DNA of 64,000 nt. It comes from an uncultured Methanobrevibacter sp. (GTDB lineage Archaea; Methanobacteriota; Methanobacteria; Methanobacteriales; Methanobacteriaceae). The translations under genes were made by a program, and so were the position numbers. Below the pieces are notes generated by a model. It ran no database searches and had not been told where the DNA came from. It worked only from the letters and a program-made list of their open reading frames with translations. This document shows, in pieces, positions 9,009 to 16,998 of the stretch; positions within the stretch are counted from its first letter, which is position 1; each line of letters begins with the position of its first letter. The stretch lies in contig NZ_CADAJR010000026.1 of assembly GCF_902788255.1 (NCBI RefSeq), forward strand, positions 1-64,000, in the 5' to 3' direction.

Positions 9009-9131
9009 ATGGATAGTATGGTTGAAGCTAGAAAAAACATGCACAAAAGAGATGCAAAAATCGAAGCGGACAAAAAATCAACATCAAAAAAGATTAAAAA
9101 CTTCTTTTTTGGATGCTGCAAGAACAAATAA
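9009..9131 (+). CDS. 40-residue basic protein with C-terminal CC
   Basis: A perfect GAGGTG site lies 5 bases before the ATG, and the gene has its own TATA box. The product is MDSMVEARKNMH... ending NFFFGCCKNK: a charged, probably helical protein of 40 residues with a hydrophobic FFFGCC near the end that could sit in a membrane or bind metal. I do not recognise it. It is followed by a long perfect palindrome shared with the convergent transporter gene. Confidence 0.6.
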   Translation: MDSMVEARKNMHKRDAKIEADKKSTSKKIKNFFFGCCKNK

Positions 9132-9154
9132 TCTTATTTTTTTAAAAAAAAAGA

Positions 9155-9178
9155 ATGAATTGATATATATCAATTCAT
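9155..9178. terminator. 24-bp perfect palindrome between convergent genes
   Basis: ATGAATTGATAT and its exact reverse complement abut without a spacer, directly next to the stop codon of the leftward transporter and downstream of the 40-residue gene. A/T runs flank the left side. It fits a bidirectional terminator. Confidence 0.6.
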
Positions 9179-10560
9179 CTATTCAGTATTGAACTTGTCA
9201 GTGGATTTTATTCCGACAAGTGAAGCAAATACCGCAAGCACACAAGCAACTGTGCATATCAGACAGATGATTTGTGATGCTTGAACGATCATCAAAGCAT
9301 ATTTAGGTGCAAGTTCCAGATAGCCCATCACCCATGAAAATACAAGTGTCAAAAGACCCAGGCTCATGGTCTGGCCTATTGTCCTCATTGTTGCCTGAGA
9401 AGCTGAGGCTGTAGGGGCATCCCTTGGAGGAACTGAACTCATGATTGCGTTCATGTTAGGGCTTGAGAAGAGTCCCATACCAACACCCTGAAGGACCATT
9501 GCAAGAATTACAATATAAAGCGGTGTGTCTCCTGTGAGGAATGTCAGTATTGCAAGCGCAACGGCAGCTATTCCGATACCTGTTGCCGCAAGCTTCTGCG
9601 GATGAATCTTATCAGATAATTTTCCTGCGTTTGGAGCCATTATTGCCATTATTATTGGTGTGATAATCAATATCATACCGGACATCTGTGCATCCCATCC
9701 GCGTACATACTGGAAATGGTAGTTCAGGATTGTTGTAACGACCATGATTGCCAGATAGCTGCAAAGTGCCGCAATGTTTGATGATGTGAACTTCTTGTTT
9801 TTAAACAGGTTCATGTTGAATACCGGAGACTTTTGCCTCAGCTCATATGCTCCAAATATTACTAGCAAAATAATTCCAAGAACGGTTAATAATTTACCTG
9901 GTGTTGTTATCAAACTGGTAAATCCGTAAATGAAAAACAAAATTCCTATACCATACAACATAGAACCAACTTTATCAATCTTGTCATCTTGATATGTCTT
10001 CCACTCTTTAGGTATTTTGGTGAACATGAGTATTATGCACAGTACCAGAAACGGTATCACAAAATAAAACATTGACCTCCATCCGAGGTTATGCACCAGA
10101 AATCCGCATATACAGGTGAAAGTGATGTCGCAAGATATACTCCTGTAACTGTAAAACCCAATGCCTTTCCTCTGTTTTTCGGTGAAACCGCATGCACAAC
10201 CATGGCCATTGCGGATACATTCAGAAATGCGACTCCCGCACCCTGCATTATTCTGAAAACCAGAAATGATTCGGTTGAAAATGACAGGCATGCGCCGATT
10301 GAACCTATCAGAAATACCATAATTCCCGCAAGCAGTGATTTTTTTACTCCGAATTTTCCTGAAATCTGTCCTGCCGGAACGGTGAACACCGCAACGACAA
10401 GGAAAAATATTGTCGGTACCCAATTCTGTATAACATTATTCATTGCAAAGTCCTGTGCTATTGCCGGAACACCTATGATTATCCCGTTTGACAGAAAGAC
10501 CGCAAAAAATGATGTTATGAACGATACGAATACTACTGTTGTCTCAAGATTTAACTTCAT
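9179..10560 (-). pseudogene. MFS drug-efflux transporter with one frameshift
   Basis: The gene is a DHA2/EmrB-like major facilitator (about 460 residues, predicted 14 membrane segments) split by one missing base near 10,110-10,114. The first part reads to GVYLATSLSPV and the second resumes at ICGFLVHNLGWRSMFYF; restoring one base joins them into the normal family sequence. Start ATG at 10560 has a GAGGGAT site and lies 2 bases after the stop of the MarR gene, so both form one operon. The pairing suggests MarR-controlled efflux of a toxic compound. Whether the indel is real or a sequencing error cannot be decided here. Confidence 0.8.
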
Positions 10561-10562
10561 TT

Positions 10563-11012
10563 TTATCCCTCATTATTTTCAGTTAGCTTCATTCCATTAA
10601 TTGCAATTTCCCTTATTCTATTTTTAAGTTCCAGTTCATCCTCTCCGATGCCGACTTCAAGTTCCCAGTTTTTTGATAATTCTCTGTATTTTGGAACCAG
10701 CTGGCGTCCCTTTTCGGTTGTATTCAATTTGTATTTTCGTCTGTTTTCAGGATCAACTTCCCTTTTGATGAATCCCCCATCCTCGAGTTTTCTTAAAACC
10801 TTTGCTATATTTCCCTTGCTCTGGCAGAACATGTTTACCAAATCCTCCTGTGAGCAGTTGGGGTTGTCATAGATATACATGATATATCTCACGTCATGGC
10901 CCAAATCAAGGTCTTTGAATTTTCTTTTCATATATTTTTGCTGATTGAGCGAGATGTTGTGAATCCATGCTATTATGGGTGAGCTGTCCATGATTGCCTG
11001 ATGGCTTTTCAT
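10563..11012 (-). CDS. MarR-family transcriptional regulator
   Basis: A 149-residue winged-helix protein. The core NCSQEDLVNMFCQSKGNIAK helix-turn-helix, the following VLRKLEDGGFIKRE and the wing DPENRRKYKLN are typical MarR features. Start ATG has an AGGTGAT site. It leads a two-gene operon with an efflux transporter, the classical arrangement for a repressor released by the transported ligand. A 16-bp inverted repeat lies against the promoter and is the likely autoregulatory operator. Confidence 0.85.
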   Translation of the reverse strand: MKSHQAIMDSSPIIAWIHNISLNQQKYMKRKFKDLDLGHDVRYIMYIYDNPNCSQEDLVNMFCQSKGNIAKVLRKLEDGGFIKREVDPENRRKYKLNTTEKGRQLVPKYRELSKNWELEVGIGEDELELKNRIREIAINGMKLTENNEG

Positions 11013-11053
11013 ATTATCACCTGATATTTAATATGTTGTGATAAAAATATAAA

Positions 11054-11069
11054 TGTTTCCTATGAAACA
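11054..11069. promoter_or_regulatory. Candidate MarR operator TGTTTC-N4-GAAACA
   Basis: This is a perfect inverted repeat with a 4-base spacer, immediately upstream of a TATA-like TTTATATTT (leftward, about 11,042-11,053) of the MarR gene. A similar TGTTTC-AAT-GAAA lies at 11148-11160 beside a second TATA-like TTTTATATAC. Protein binding here would block TBP/TFB. Confidence 0.5.
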
Positions 11070-11347
11070 GTTAATAATAAAACAATTAAGTTTTTCTGCA
11101 AAGTTTAAATATTTCCTTATTTTGAGAGCCGATAGTTTTATATACTATGTTTCAATGAAAGCAATTTTTCAAAGTGAATACAATATTTTAGAGTCACTAC
11201 AATTGGATTAAGCTTAAATAAGATGAATATGATACTAAATATTGAAAATAAACAATTCAGGTTCCAGCAACTATGGTCAGGAAAGATAATATTGTGCTGA
11301 TGATATTGCTGCATGTCTGTATTAAAATAAACTATTGGAGTGATATT

Positions 11348-11500
11348 ATGAAAATCCATCTGAATGTTGGGATTTATCAGACCTTTTACATCATGAGGGA
11401 TATTAACTATAAGCTCAACAACCCCCTTGAAACCAGAAAGGCTTCAAGTGCGGAAATTAACCTTCGATGGAACAAGCATCAAAAGGTAAAACTATATTAA
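11348..11500 (+). CDS. Small hypothetical protein (50 residues)
   Basis: The ATG is placed after GGAGTGAT, a good ribosome site for this genome, 3 bases upstream. The product is basic, begins MKIHLNVGIYQTFYIM and has no recognisable motif, signal peptide or membrane segment. It could equally be a chance frame in the region between the MarR operator and the secreted protein that follows. Confidence 0.4.
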   Translation: MKIHLNVGIYQTFYIMRDINYKLNNPLETRKASSAEINLRWNKHQKVKLY

Positions 11501-11532
11501 ATCATTTCATAATACTATTAATTGGTGATTAA

Positions 11533-11961
11533 ATGAATTCCAAGTTAAAAATAATGTTCGCATCACTGATACTCTTGACATTCGCAATGGGAATCGTCTC
11601 AGCAGAAGGCATAACCGACTATAATGCTCCTTTGGATTTCGATAGGGATCCTGTGACATTCACTCATGATGACTTTGAAATGAGAATGGATTCATATTCC
11701 GAATTCATCGACTATGATGACAAGTTTGAAAACAGGGACGACTATAAGGTTACAGTCAACGGAACCTTCGCACAGTACACTAACAAGCTGGAAGATAAAG
11801 TCGGCGTTTTGGAAATCCTTGAAATTAAAGGGGACAAATATCTTGTGGAATGCTCCTTTGATGAACTTCAAAATTCCAAAATCAGTGCATGTCAAAAGTA
11901 TTTGGAAGAGTTCAACGACCTGAACAAATTCAAACCATTAAAAATAGAAAAAACAGAATAA
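11533..11961 (+). CDS. Small secreted protein of unknown function
   Basis: The ATG follows GGTGATTAA. A signal peptide (residues 1-24, ending GIVSAEG) precedes a 118-residue acidic domain rich in Asp and aromatic residues (FDRDPVTF, EFIDYDDKFENRDDY). No cysteine pair is conserved enough to suggest a fold, and no family is recognised. It stands alone, convergent with the TPR-HIRAN gene. Confidence 0.7.
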   Translation: MNSKLKIMFASLILLTFAMGIVSAEGITDYNAPLDFDRDPVTFTHDDFEMRMDSYSEFIDYDDKFENRDDYKVTVNGTFAQYTNKLEDKVGVLEILEIKGDKYLVECSFDELQNSKISACQKYLEEFNDLNKFKPLKIEKTE

Positions 11962-11975
11962 CAGCAATTCTGCTG

Positions 11976-12779
11976 TTATTTAATTAATTTTGCAATTACA
12001 TATTCACCAAGATACACAAACAGTATCTCGGCCTTCTGCTCATCACCGATCATGTTTTTTATGACGCTTGCGCTTTTAACCTCGTCAATCAGGGTATATG
12101 AGCTGTTTGCAACATATCCTTTTACATCACCGCCAATGACAACGGCAACGGCATCGGGATCATGCTCGTTTTCCTCATCCTTGATGAGGCTTAGGATGTC
12201 TCCGCTTTTTGGAACATAATTATAGAAATCGCATCCTACAATATTTATGAGGGTGTCATTTGTGCTTTTAAGATAATCGATCTGTTTTTGAAATTCATCA
12301 AGCTTGTCAAATTCCTTGTATGCCTTCAGATAGTATTTGTGGGCTTCAACAAGTTCATTCATTCCCTCAAAGATTTCAGCCTTTAAAAAATAGTATTCAG
12401 AGGCGTCTTCACCTTCAGGCAATGTTTCGATTCCTGAGTCTATTAAGGTGATTGCCTTTTCATAGTCTTCGGCCGGGAAGAATGTTACCTTTGCCCAGTT
12501 GTAATAGGCCTCTGCCTTGTTTTTTAGAATTTCATTACTTCGGGTAATCTCCAATGCCTCATCAAAGGCAGCGATTGCCTTGTCAAACTCTGACATCTTA
12601 TCCAGTATTGTGCCCTTGAGGTTCAGATTGTCGCTTGTATGGTCTGTTTTCAATAGCTGATTGATTTCAGAGAGTGCCTCATCGTATTTCCTTTCCCTGA
12701 TTAGATGATCAATCTTCGGTGTGTCTGAAACCTTGAATGTTGCCTGTCCTGTGCCGTCAATGTTTAGATAGTCCTTCAT
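11976..12779 (-). CDS. TPR-repeat protein with C-terminal HIRAN-like domain
   Basis: Residues about 20-175 are tetratricopeptide repeats (KYDEALSEINQLL, KAIAAFDEALEIT, EAHKYYLKAYKEF). The last ~90 residues resemble a HIRAN domain: INIVGCDFYNY, then ILSLIKDEENEHDPDAVAVV and GYVANSSY match its NxHDxxAV...GYV pattern. HIRAN domains bind DNA ends in helicases or occur alone; linked to TPRs it suggests a scaffold in DNA or stress biology. The ATG chosen overlaps the upstream context GTTGAT; a TTG three codons earlier is the alternative. It follows the M14-like gene with no gap, so they are likely cotranscribed. Confidence 0.65.
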   Translation of the reverse strand: MKDYLNIDGTGQATFKVSDTPKIDHLIRERKYDEALSEINQLLKTDHTSDNLNLKGTILDKMSEFDKAIAAFDEALEITRSNEILKNKAEAYYNWAKVTFFPAEDYEKAITLIDSGIETLPEGEDASEYYFLKAEIFEGMNELVEAHKYYLKAYKEFDKLDEFQKQIDYLKSTNDTLINIVGCDFYNYVPKSGDILSLIKDEENEHDPDAVAVVIGGDVKGYVANSSYTLIDEVKSASVIKNMIGDEQKAEILFVYLGEYVIAKLIK

Positions 12780-12780
12780 T

Positions 12781-13467
12781 TTAATCAACGTATCTGCTTA
12801 TTAGGTCAAATAGTTCCTTAGTCTTTCCTGTGGATGTTCCTTCTGAGATGTCTTCTGGAATCTCATATACGAATGTCGGATATCCTGCCTGTGCGATAGG
12901 CTTTGAGACAAGAACTGCGGAGGTTGACTTGTATGTCTCGTTTCCTGTAACAGGATAGTAGTTGAAATCGCTGCTTGCGCTTATCTTTTTTGCAATGTCA
13001 ACTGATGCATTGTCCATTTCGGGTGTGGCCAGATAGAACCAGTCCCCGTAATCCGGATTGTGTGAATGGCTAATTACAACCGCATCTGCATCGGACTCAG
13101 TTACATGGGGGTTTACATAGTTATGTACCAGGCTTTCACCGTTGGCCCTTCCCTCAGCATAGTTTTCGGGATTTTCAGTAACGGTTACCTTGTAGTGTAT
13201 GATTTTAACGTCATCGTTTCCGAACTGCCTTGCCGCTTCTATTTCAGGCTCGATTGATAATGTTTCCCTTGGATGTATGCCTGTAATCAGTGCAATTGCC
13301 TTTGTTGCATTTTCATTTCCTGAAATTCCCACCTCAACAGTGCCTATGCTTGTATTTCCCAGGGTGGTGTATTCAATATTATTGTAGTGTACGGTTTCAA
13401 ATATGACAATGGATCCGATTACTATTGCCAAAACAACAATCAGTCCGATTTTAGTGTTGCGTTTCAA
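12781..13467 (-). CDS. Membrane-anchored M14-like metallohydrolase (paralogue 1)
   Basis: I place the start at a TTG preceded by AGGTGAGG, inside the end of the TlyA gene (17-base overlap). One N-terminal membrane segment is followed by an outside domain with a possible HxxE zinc motif (TGIHPRE), the segment NGESLVHNYVNPH and a later His cluster (VISHSHN). This resembles the zinc carboxypeptidase/succinylglutamate desuccinylase (M14) layout, though at low similarity. It is a paralogue of 15784-16521, which lies just across the divergent FAD oxidoreductase. Substrate unknown; a cell-wall peptide is one guess. Confidence 0.55.
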   Translation of the reverse strand: MKRNTKIGLIVVLAIVIGSIVIFETVHYNNIEYTTLGNTSIGTVEVGISGNENATKAIALITGIHPRETLSIEPEIEAARQFGNDDVKIIHYKVTVTENPENYAEGRANGESLVHNYVNPHVTESDADAVVISHSHNPDYGDWFYLATPEMDNASVDIAKKISASSDFNYYPVTGNETYKSTSAVLVSKPIAQAGYPTFVYEIPEDISEGTSTGKTKELFDLISRYVD

Positions 13468-14248
13468 TTTCCTCACCTTTCTTAACGATTTGGGATATAT
13501 CAATTTCAATCTCTTCAGCGTTTCTTTTAAAGTGGCTTACATATTCTATGTTTCCGCTTTTGCCGGGCATTCCGGATACGTCCAAATCAATCATTGTATA
13601 TTCCTTTGTCCTGAAGTAATCCCTTATGTCACATATAACATCCTCATGAACGCTCATGTCTGTTATTACACCCTTGAATTTGTGGGCGATTTCCTTTCCG
13701 CATTCAAACTGCGGCTTTATGAGAAACACAAGTTCAAAGTCATCATCTTCAAGGGATATTCGGTCGATGATGTGCTTTAGGGAGATGAAGGACACGTCGG
13801 ATACGATAATGTCGATTCCATCAAACAAGCGTGAAGGGGCATCCTTGAAGTTCATCTGCTCATGGAGTTCTACCCTCTCGTCATCTCTTAGAGCCTGTGC
13901 CATCAGGTCGGTTCCAACATCAATGGCAACAACCCTTTTAGCACCGTGCTTTAGTGAGCAGTCGGTGAATCCTCCGGTTGATGATCCGATATCCATCACG
14001 CTTTTTCCTTCAAAGTCAATATTGAATGAGTCAATGGCACCGTCCAGTTTAAGCCCTGCCCTTGAAACATACTTGAGATAGTCTGTATCAATGATTTCAA
14101 TTTCATCGTTGGCCTTGACCTTATAGCTGGATTTGGTAACAACTCTGTCATTGATTTTAACGTTTCCTGACTTTATCAGTTCCTTTGCCTTGGTTCTGCT
14201 TGATATGAAACCTTCTGTTACCAAATGTTTGTCCAATCTCTCCTGCAT
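13451..14248 (-). CDS. tlyA: TlyA-family rRNA 2'-O-methyltransferase
   Basis: An N-terminal S4 RNA-binding domain (RLDKHLVTEGFISSRTKAKE, then SGNVKINDRVV) precedes an FtsJ-like SAM methyltransferase fold with VMDIGSSTGGFTD, VVAIDVG and a SDVSFISLK stretch. The family methylates ribosomal RNA ribose in bacteria (TlyA) and has homologues in methanogens; the hemolysin label is historical. It is first in a leftward operon with the M14-like and TPR-HIRAN genes and is divergent from the FAD oxidoreductase. Confidence 0.85.
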   Translation of the reverse strand: MQERLDKHLVTEGFISSRTKAKELIKSGNVKINDRVVTKSSYKVKANDEIEIIDTDYLKYVSRAGLKLDGAIDSFNIDFEGKSVMDIGSSTGGFTDCSLKHGAKRVVAIDVGTDLMAQALRDDERVELHEQMNFKDAPSRLFDGIDIIVSDVSFISLKHIIDRISLEDDDFELVFLIKPQFECGKEIAHKFKGVITDMSVHEDVICDIRDYFRTKEYTMIDLDVSGMPGKSGNIEYVSHFKRNAEEIEIDISQIVKKGEEIETQH

Positions 14249-14335
14249 GTCTCCATCAACTCAACATATCATTGATTATAAATTTTGATTATATTTTATA
14301 TATAATTTTTAACAAATTAATATTCAGTGATTATT

Positions 14336-15784
14336 ATGGATTATGATGTCATTTATATTGGAAGTGGAAATGCCGCATGGCAAGGGGGCCGATTTTTAAG
14401 AAAAGCCGGCCTTAAGGTGTTGATAGTTGAAGAAAACCTATACGGTGGAACCTGTGCAAACAGGGGCTGCAATACAAAGGCCCTTCTGGATGCACCATAT
14501 GAAATCAAGGCATTGGCGGACAACTTTGAGGGTGTCGGAAAGGGCAGTGAATTTGAGGTTGACTGGAATGCACTGATGGAGTTCAAGCGTAAAAGAATCG
14601 CAAACATGGCGCCGTTTCTGGACGGCAAGTTCAGGGAATATGACCTTGATGTGGCCCATGGCAAGGGAGTAATCATCGATGAGCATACCGTTGAGGTGGG
14701 CTCTGAAAGGTTTACAACAGATAAGATTGTAATATGTACCGGCCTGAAGCCTGTAATACCAGACATCCCAGGTAAGGAGTATCTCCATGACAGCACCGAC
14801 TTTTTGGACATTGACCATTTGCCGAAACATGCAATAATCATCGGTGCAGGATTTGTGGGCATGGAGTTTGCATCAATTCTTGCAGAAGCCGGTCTTGAGG
14901 CGGATGTCATAATCAGGGGAGACATGGCACTCAAGTACTTCCACCAGCCGTATGTCCAGAAGGTAATTGAAATCCTAAAAGAAAAAAATATCCGTTTCCA
15001 CTTCAACCAGACCGTAAAACAGGTCATAAATAATGTTGAAATCGATAATCCTTTAGAAAAGATAAACAATTTTGAAAATGCAATGAACACCGATTCCGAA
15101 CTGAGGGATCCCGACGCCAAGGTTGACAACAGGGCATATGAAAACGGATTTACAGTGGAGTGTGAAAGCGGCTTGAGCCTCACCGGCGACTATGTCGTCG
15201 CCGCAATGGGAAGGGAGGCAAACGTTGAAGGAATAGGTCTTGAAAACGTTGGCCTTACAAGCACAAGAAGCGGAATAAAGGTTAACGGACACCTCCAGAC
15301 AGATGTGCCTAACATTTATGCCTCAGGAGATGTTGCCGATACAGGAATAGCCAAGCTTGTAACCGTTGCAATACACCATTCCAAATATCTCGCAAAGGAG
15401 CTTTTGGGGGAAGCTGATGAAATCACCTATCCTGTGGTGCCTGCGGTTGCATACACAATTCCAAGAATAGCCACAGTGGGTGTGCCTGCATATGTTGCAG
15501 AAAAAAGCGATGAGTATGATGTCCATCAGATACGATATGGAAACTCATACTCCCTGGAGCTTAAAAACGACACCACCGCAGAGGCAAAGGTCATAGTCGA
15601 CAAGGATCTCCAGATTGTCGGTGCAGAGATATATGCGGCCGATGCGGAAAACGTTGCAAACATGTTCGCTTTCATCATAAACAAGAAAATCACACTTGAA
15701 GAGCTTGACTACATGATTTACGCATTCCCTTCAAGCAGTTCCGTATGTTTATACAAGCTTCACAATATCCATTATGATCTGTAA
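14336..15784 (+). CDS. FAD-dependent pyridine nucleotide-disulfide oxidoreductase
   Basis: FAD site YIGSGNAAWQGG, redox-active pair C40-ANRG-C45, NAD(P) site GAGFVGMEFAS and the second FAD motif IYASGDVADTG place it among dihydrolipoamide dehydrogenase/mercuric reductase-like flavoproteins. At the C-terminus the usual catalytic HxxxxxE is absent: the segment reads YAFPSSSSVCLY, so proton transfer must differ. About 50 residues around 225-275 form an unusual acidic insert (NNVEIDNPLEKINNFENAMN). An ATG at 14336 is preferred because GTGATT serves as its ribosome site. It overlaps the M14-like gene by one base (TAATG). Confidence 0.85.
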   Translation: MDYDVIYIGSGNAAWQGGRFLRKAGLKVLIVEENLYGGTCANRGCNTKALLDAPYEIKALADNFEGVGKGSEFEVDWNALMEFKRKRIANMAPFLDGKFREYDLDVAHGKGVIIDEHTVEVGSERFTTDKIVICTGLKPVIPDIPGKEYLHDSTDFLDIDHLPKHAIIIGAGFVGMEFASILAEAGLEADVIIRGDMALKYFHQPYVQKVIEILKEKNIRFHFNQTVKQVINNVEIDNPLEKINNFENAMNTDSELRDPDAKVDNRAYENGFTVECESGLSLTGDYVVAAMGREANVEGIGLENVGLTSTRSGIKVNGHLQTDVPNIYASGDVADTGIAKLVTVAIHHSKYLAKELLGEADEITYPVVPAVAYTIPRIATVGVPAYVAEKSDEYDVHQIRYGNSYSLELKNDTTAEAKVIVDKDLQIVGAEIYAADAENVANMFAFIINKKITLEELDYMIYAFPSSSSVCLYKLHNIHYDL

Positions 15785-16521
15785 TGATAAAAAGGGATTA
15801 TATAATAATTGCGGCACTTCTGATATTCATCGTGATTGTCAGCATGCTCATAATAGACAAGGCATTAATTAAAAATGATGAGGTCAAGGTCAATACCTCC
15901 TCACCTTATCATGTAACCCTTTCAAACTCCAGCGATGAGCCCGGAACCGTTGAGGTCATAAAAAACATCGGAAATCCAAACGGAAAAAGAATAGCATATG
16001 TGGTGGGCTTGCATCCTCTGGAGCATGAAACCCATGAGACAATGATAAAGCTACTTCCAAACATGACAGACCTCAAACACTGCTATGACTTATATATCAT
16101 CAATGTAACCGAGGGCGTGGGCCATTACGGTGAAGGTTATGACGATGATAATAATCCGGGAAGGCAGAACGGACAGAACCTTGCGCACAAGTATGTTTAT
16201 CCGGAAATCCTTGAGGGAGACTATGAGCTTGCCGTTGATGTACATTCCAACATTGGGGCATATGAATACAGGACATTTGTCTTCAGCCCGGTCAAGGAGG
16301 GTATGGGTGTGAAATATGCAAGTGAAGTGGAAAGTAACTGCGAAAACATAACCTACTACGCACCCGAGTCAACAACCAGCGGTCCGTATCTTACAATACC
16401 TCTTAATGAAAACGGGGTTCCAGCATTCTACTTTGAGGAGTACAGCTTTGCACCGCAGAACGTCAAGGACTCACACATGCAGGAGCTGATATCAGCTGTT
16501 GACAATTTGAATTTCGATTAA
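15784..16521 (+). CDS. Membrane-anchored M14-like metallohydrolase (paralogue 2)
   Basis: Translation is probably coupled to the oxidoreductase, since its ATG overlaps that stop codon. One N-terminal membrane segment (residues 6-24) precedes an extracellular domain with VVGLHPLEHETHE (candidate HxxE zinc ligands), GQNLAHKYVYPE and VDVHSNIGAYEYRTF, where the later His could be the third ligand, as in M14 zinc carboxypeptidases. The gene at 12781-13467 shares the same pattern at the same positions. A PAFYFEEYS segment near the end might supply the catalytic acid. Family assignment is by pattern only. Confidence 0.55.
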   Translation: MIKRDYIIIAALLIFIVIVSMLIIDKALIKNDEVKVNTSSPYHVTLSNSSDEPGTVEVIKNIGNPNGKRIAYVVGLHPLEHETHETMIKLLPNMTDLKHCYDLYIINVTEGVGHYGEGYDDDNNPGRQNGQNLAHKYVYPEILEGDYELAVDVHSNIGAYEYRTFVFSPVKEGMGVKYASEVESNCENITYYAPESTTSGPYLTIPLNENGVPAFYFEEYSFAPQNVKDSHMQELISAVDNLNFD

Positions 16522-16578
16522 AAAGATGAATATTTATATGTCTATTGATATAAACTTTAAACAATCGTTGGTGATAAC

Positions 16579-16998
16579 ATGAAAAAATATGCGATTTTTC
16601 TTATTGTGCTGATTGCTGCCGTGTCCATATCCGCAGTTTCAAGCATAGATGCAAACCAGATCGTTGACGGACTCAATTCAACTTCAAACATCACCCAGGC
16701 ACTGGATGAGTGTAAGCTTCAAAACAAGACCCTGTGCATATACTTCGAACAGGACAGCTGCTATTACTGTGACTTGTTCAAGTCAGATGTTCTCTCAAAC
16801 AGGGATGTGCAAAAGGAGCTGAATGACCGCTTTGTCTTTACAAACATTGACATAAACAAATATCCTCAACTTGCAGGACAGTTAAGGGTTGTCGGAACAC
16901 CTACCGTAGTCTTTTTGGATTCCAACAGCACTGAAATTCAAAGGGTTGACGGATATGTTCCGGGTGACGAGTTCATGAAAACTCTTAAGGAGATTTAA
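16579..16998 (+). CDS. Secreted thioredoxin-like protein
   Basis: The ATG follows GGTGATAAC, with a TATA-like TTTATATG near 16,533. A signal peptide (residues 1-22) is followed by a thioredoxin fold with active site C61-YY-C64 and the cis-proline loop RVVGTPTVVFLD. The spacing fits the DsbD-gamma/thioredoxin_7 group. It should act outside the membrane, reducing or isomerising disulfides, supplied with electrons by the membrane protein encoded immediately downstream. Confidence 0.85.
   Translation: MKKYAIFLIVLIAAVSISAVSSIDANQIVDGLNSTSNITQALDECKLQNKTLCIYFEQDSCYYCDLFKSDVLSNRDVQKELNDRFVFTNIDINKYPQLAGQLRVVGTPTVVFLDSNSTEIQRVDGYVPGDEFMKTLKEI

Noticed and set aside
10100-10423. A basic N-terminus (MGTDNIFPCRC...) for the second half of the efflux gene
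   Set aside because: It is the wrong frame of the transporter; the true first half lies in the adjacent frame and the two join by one base.
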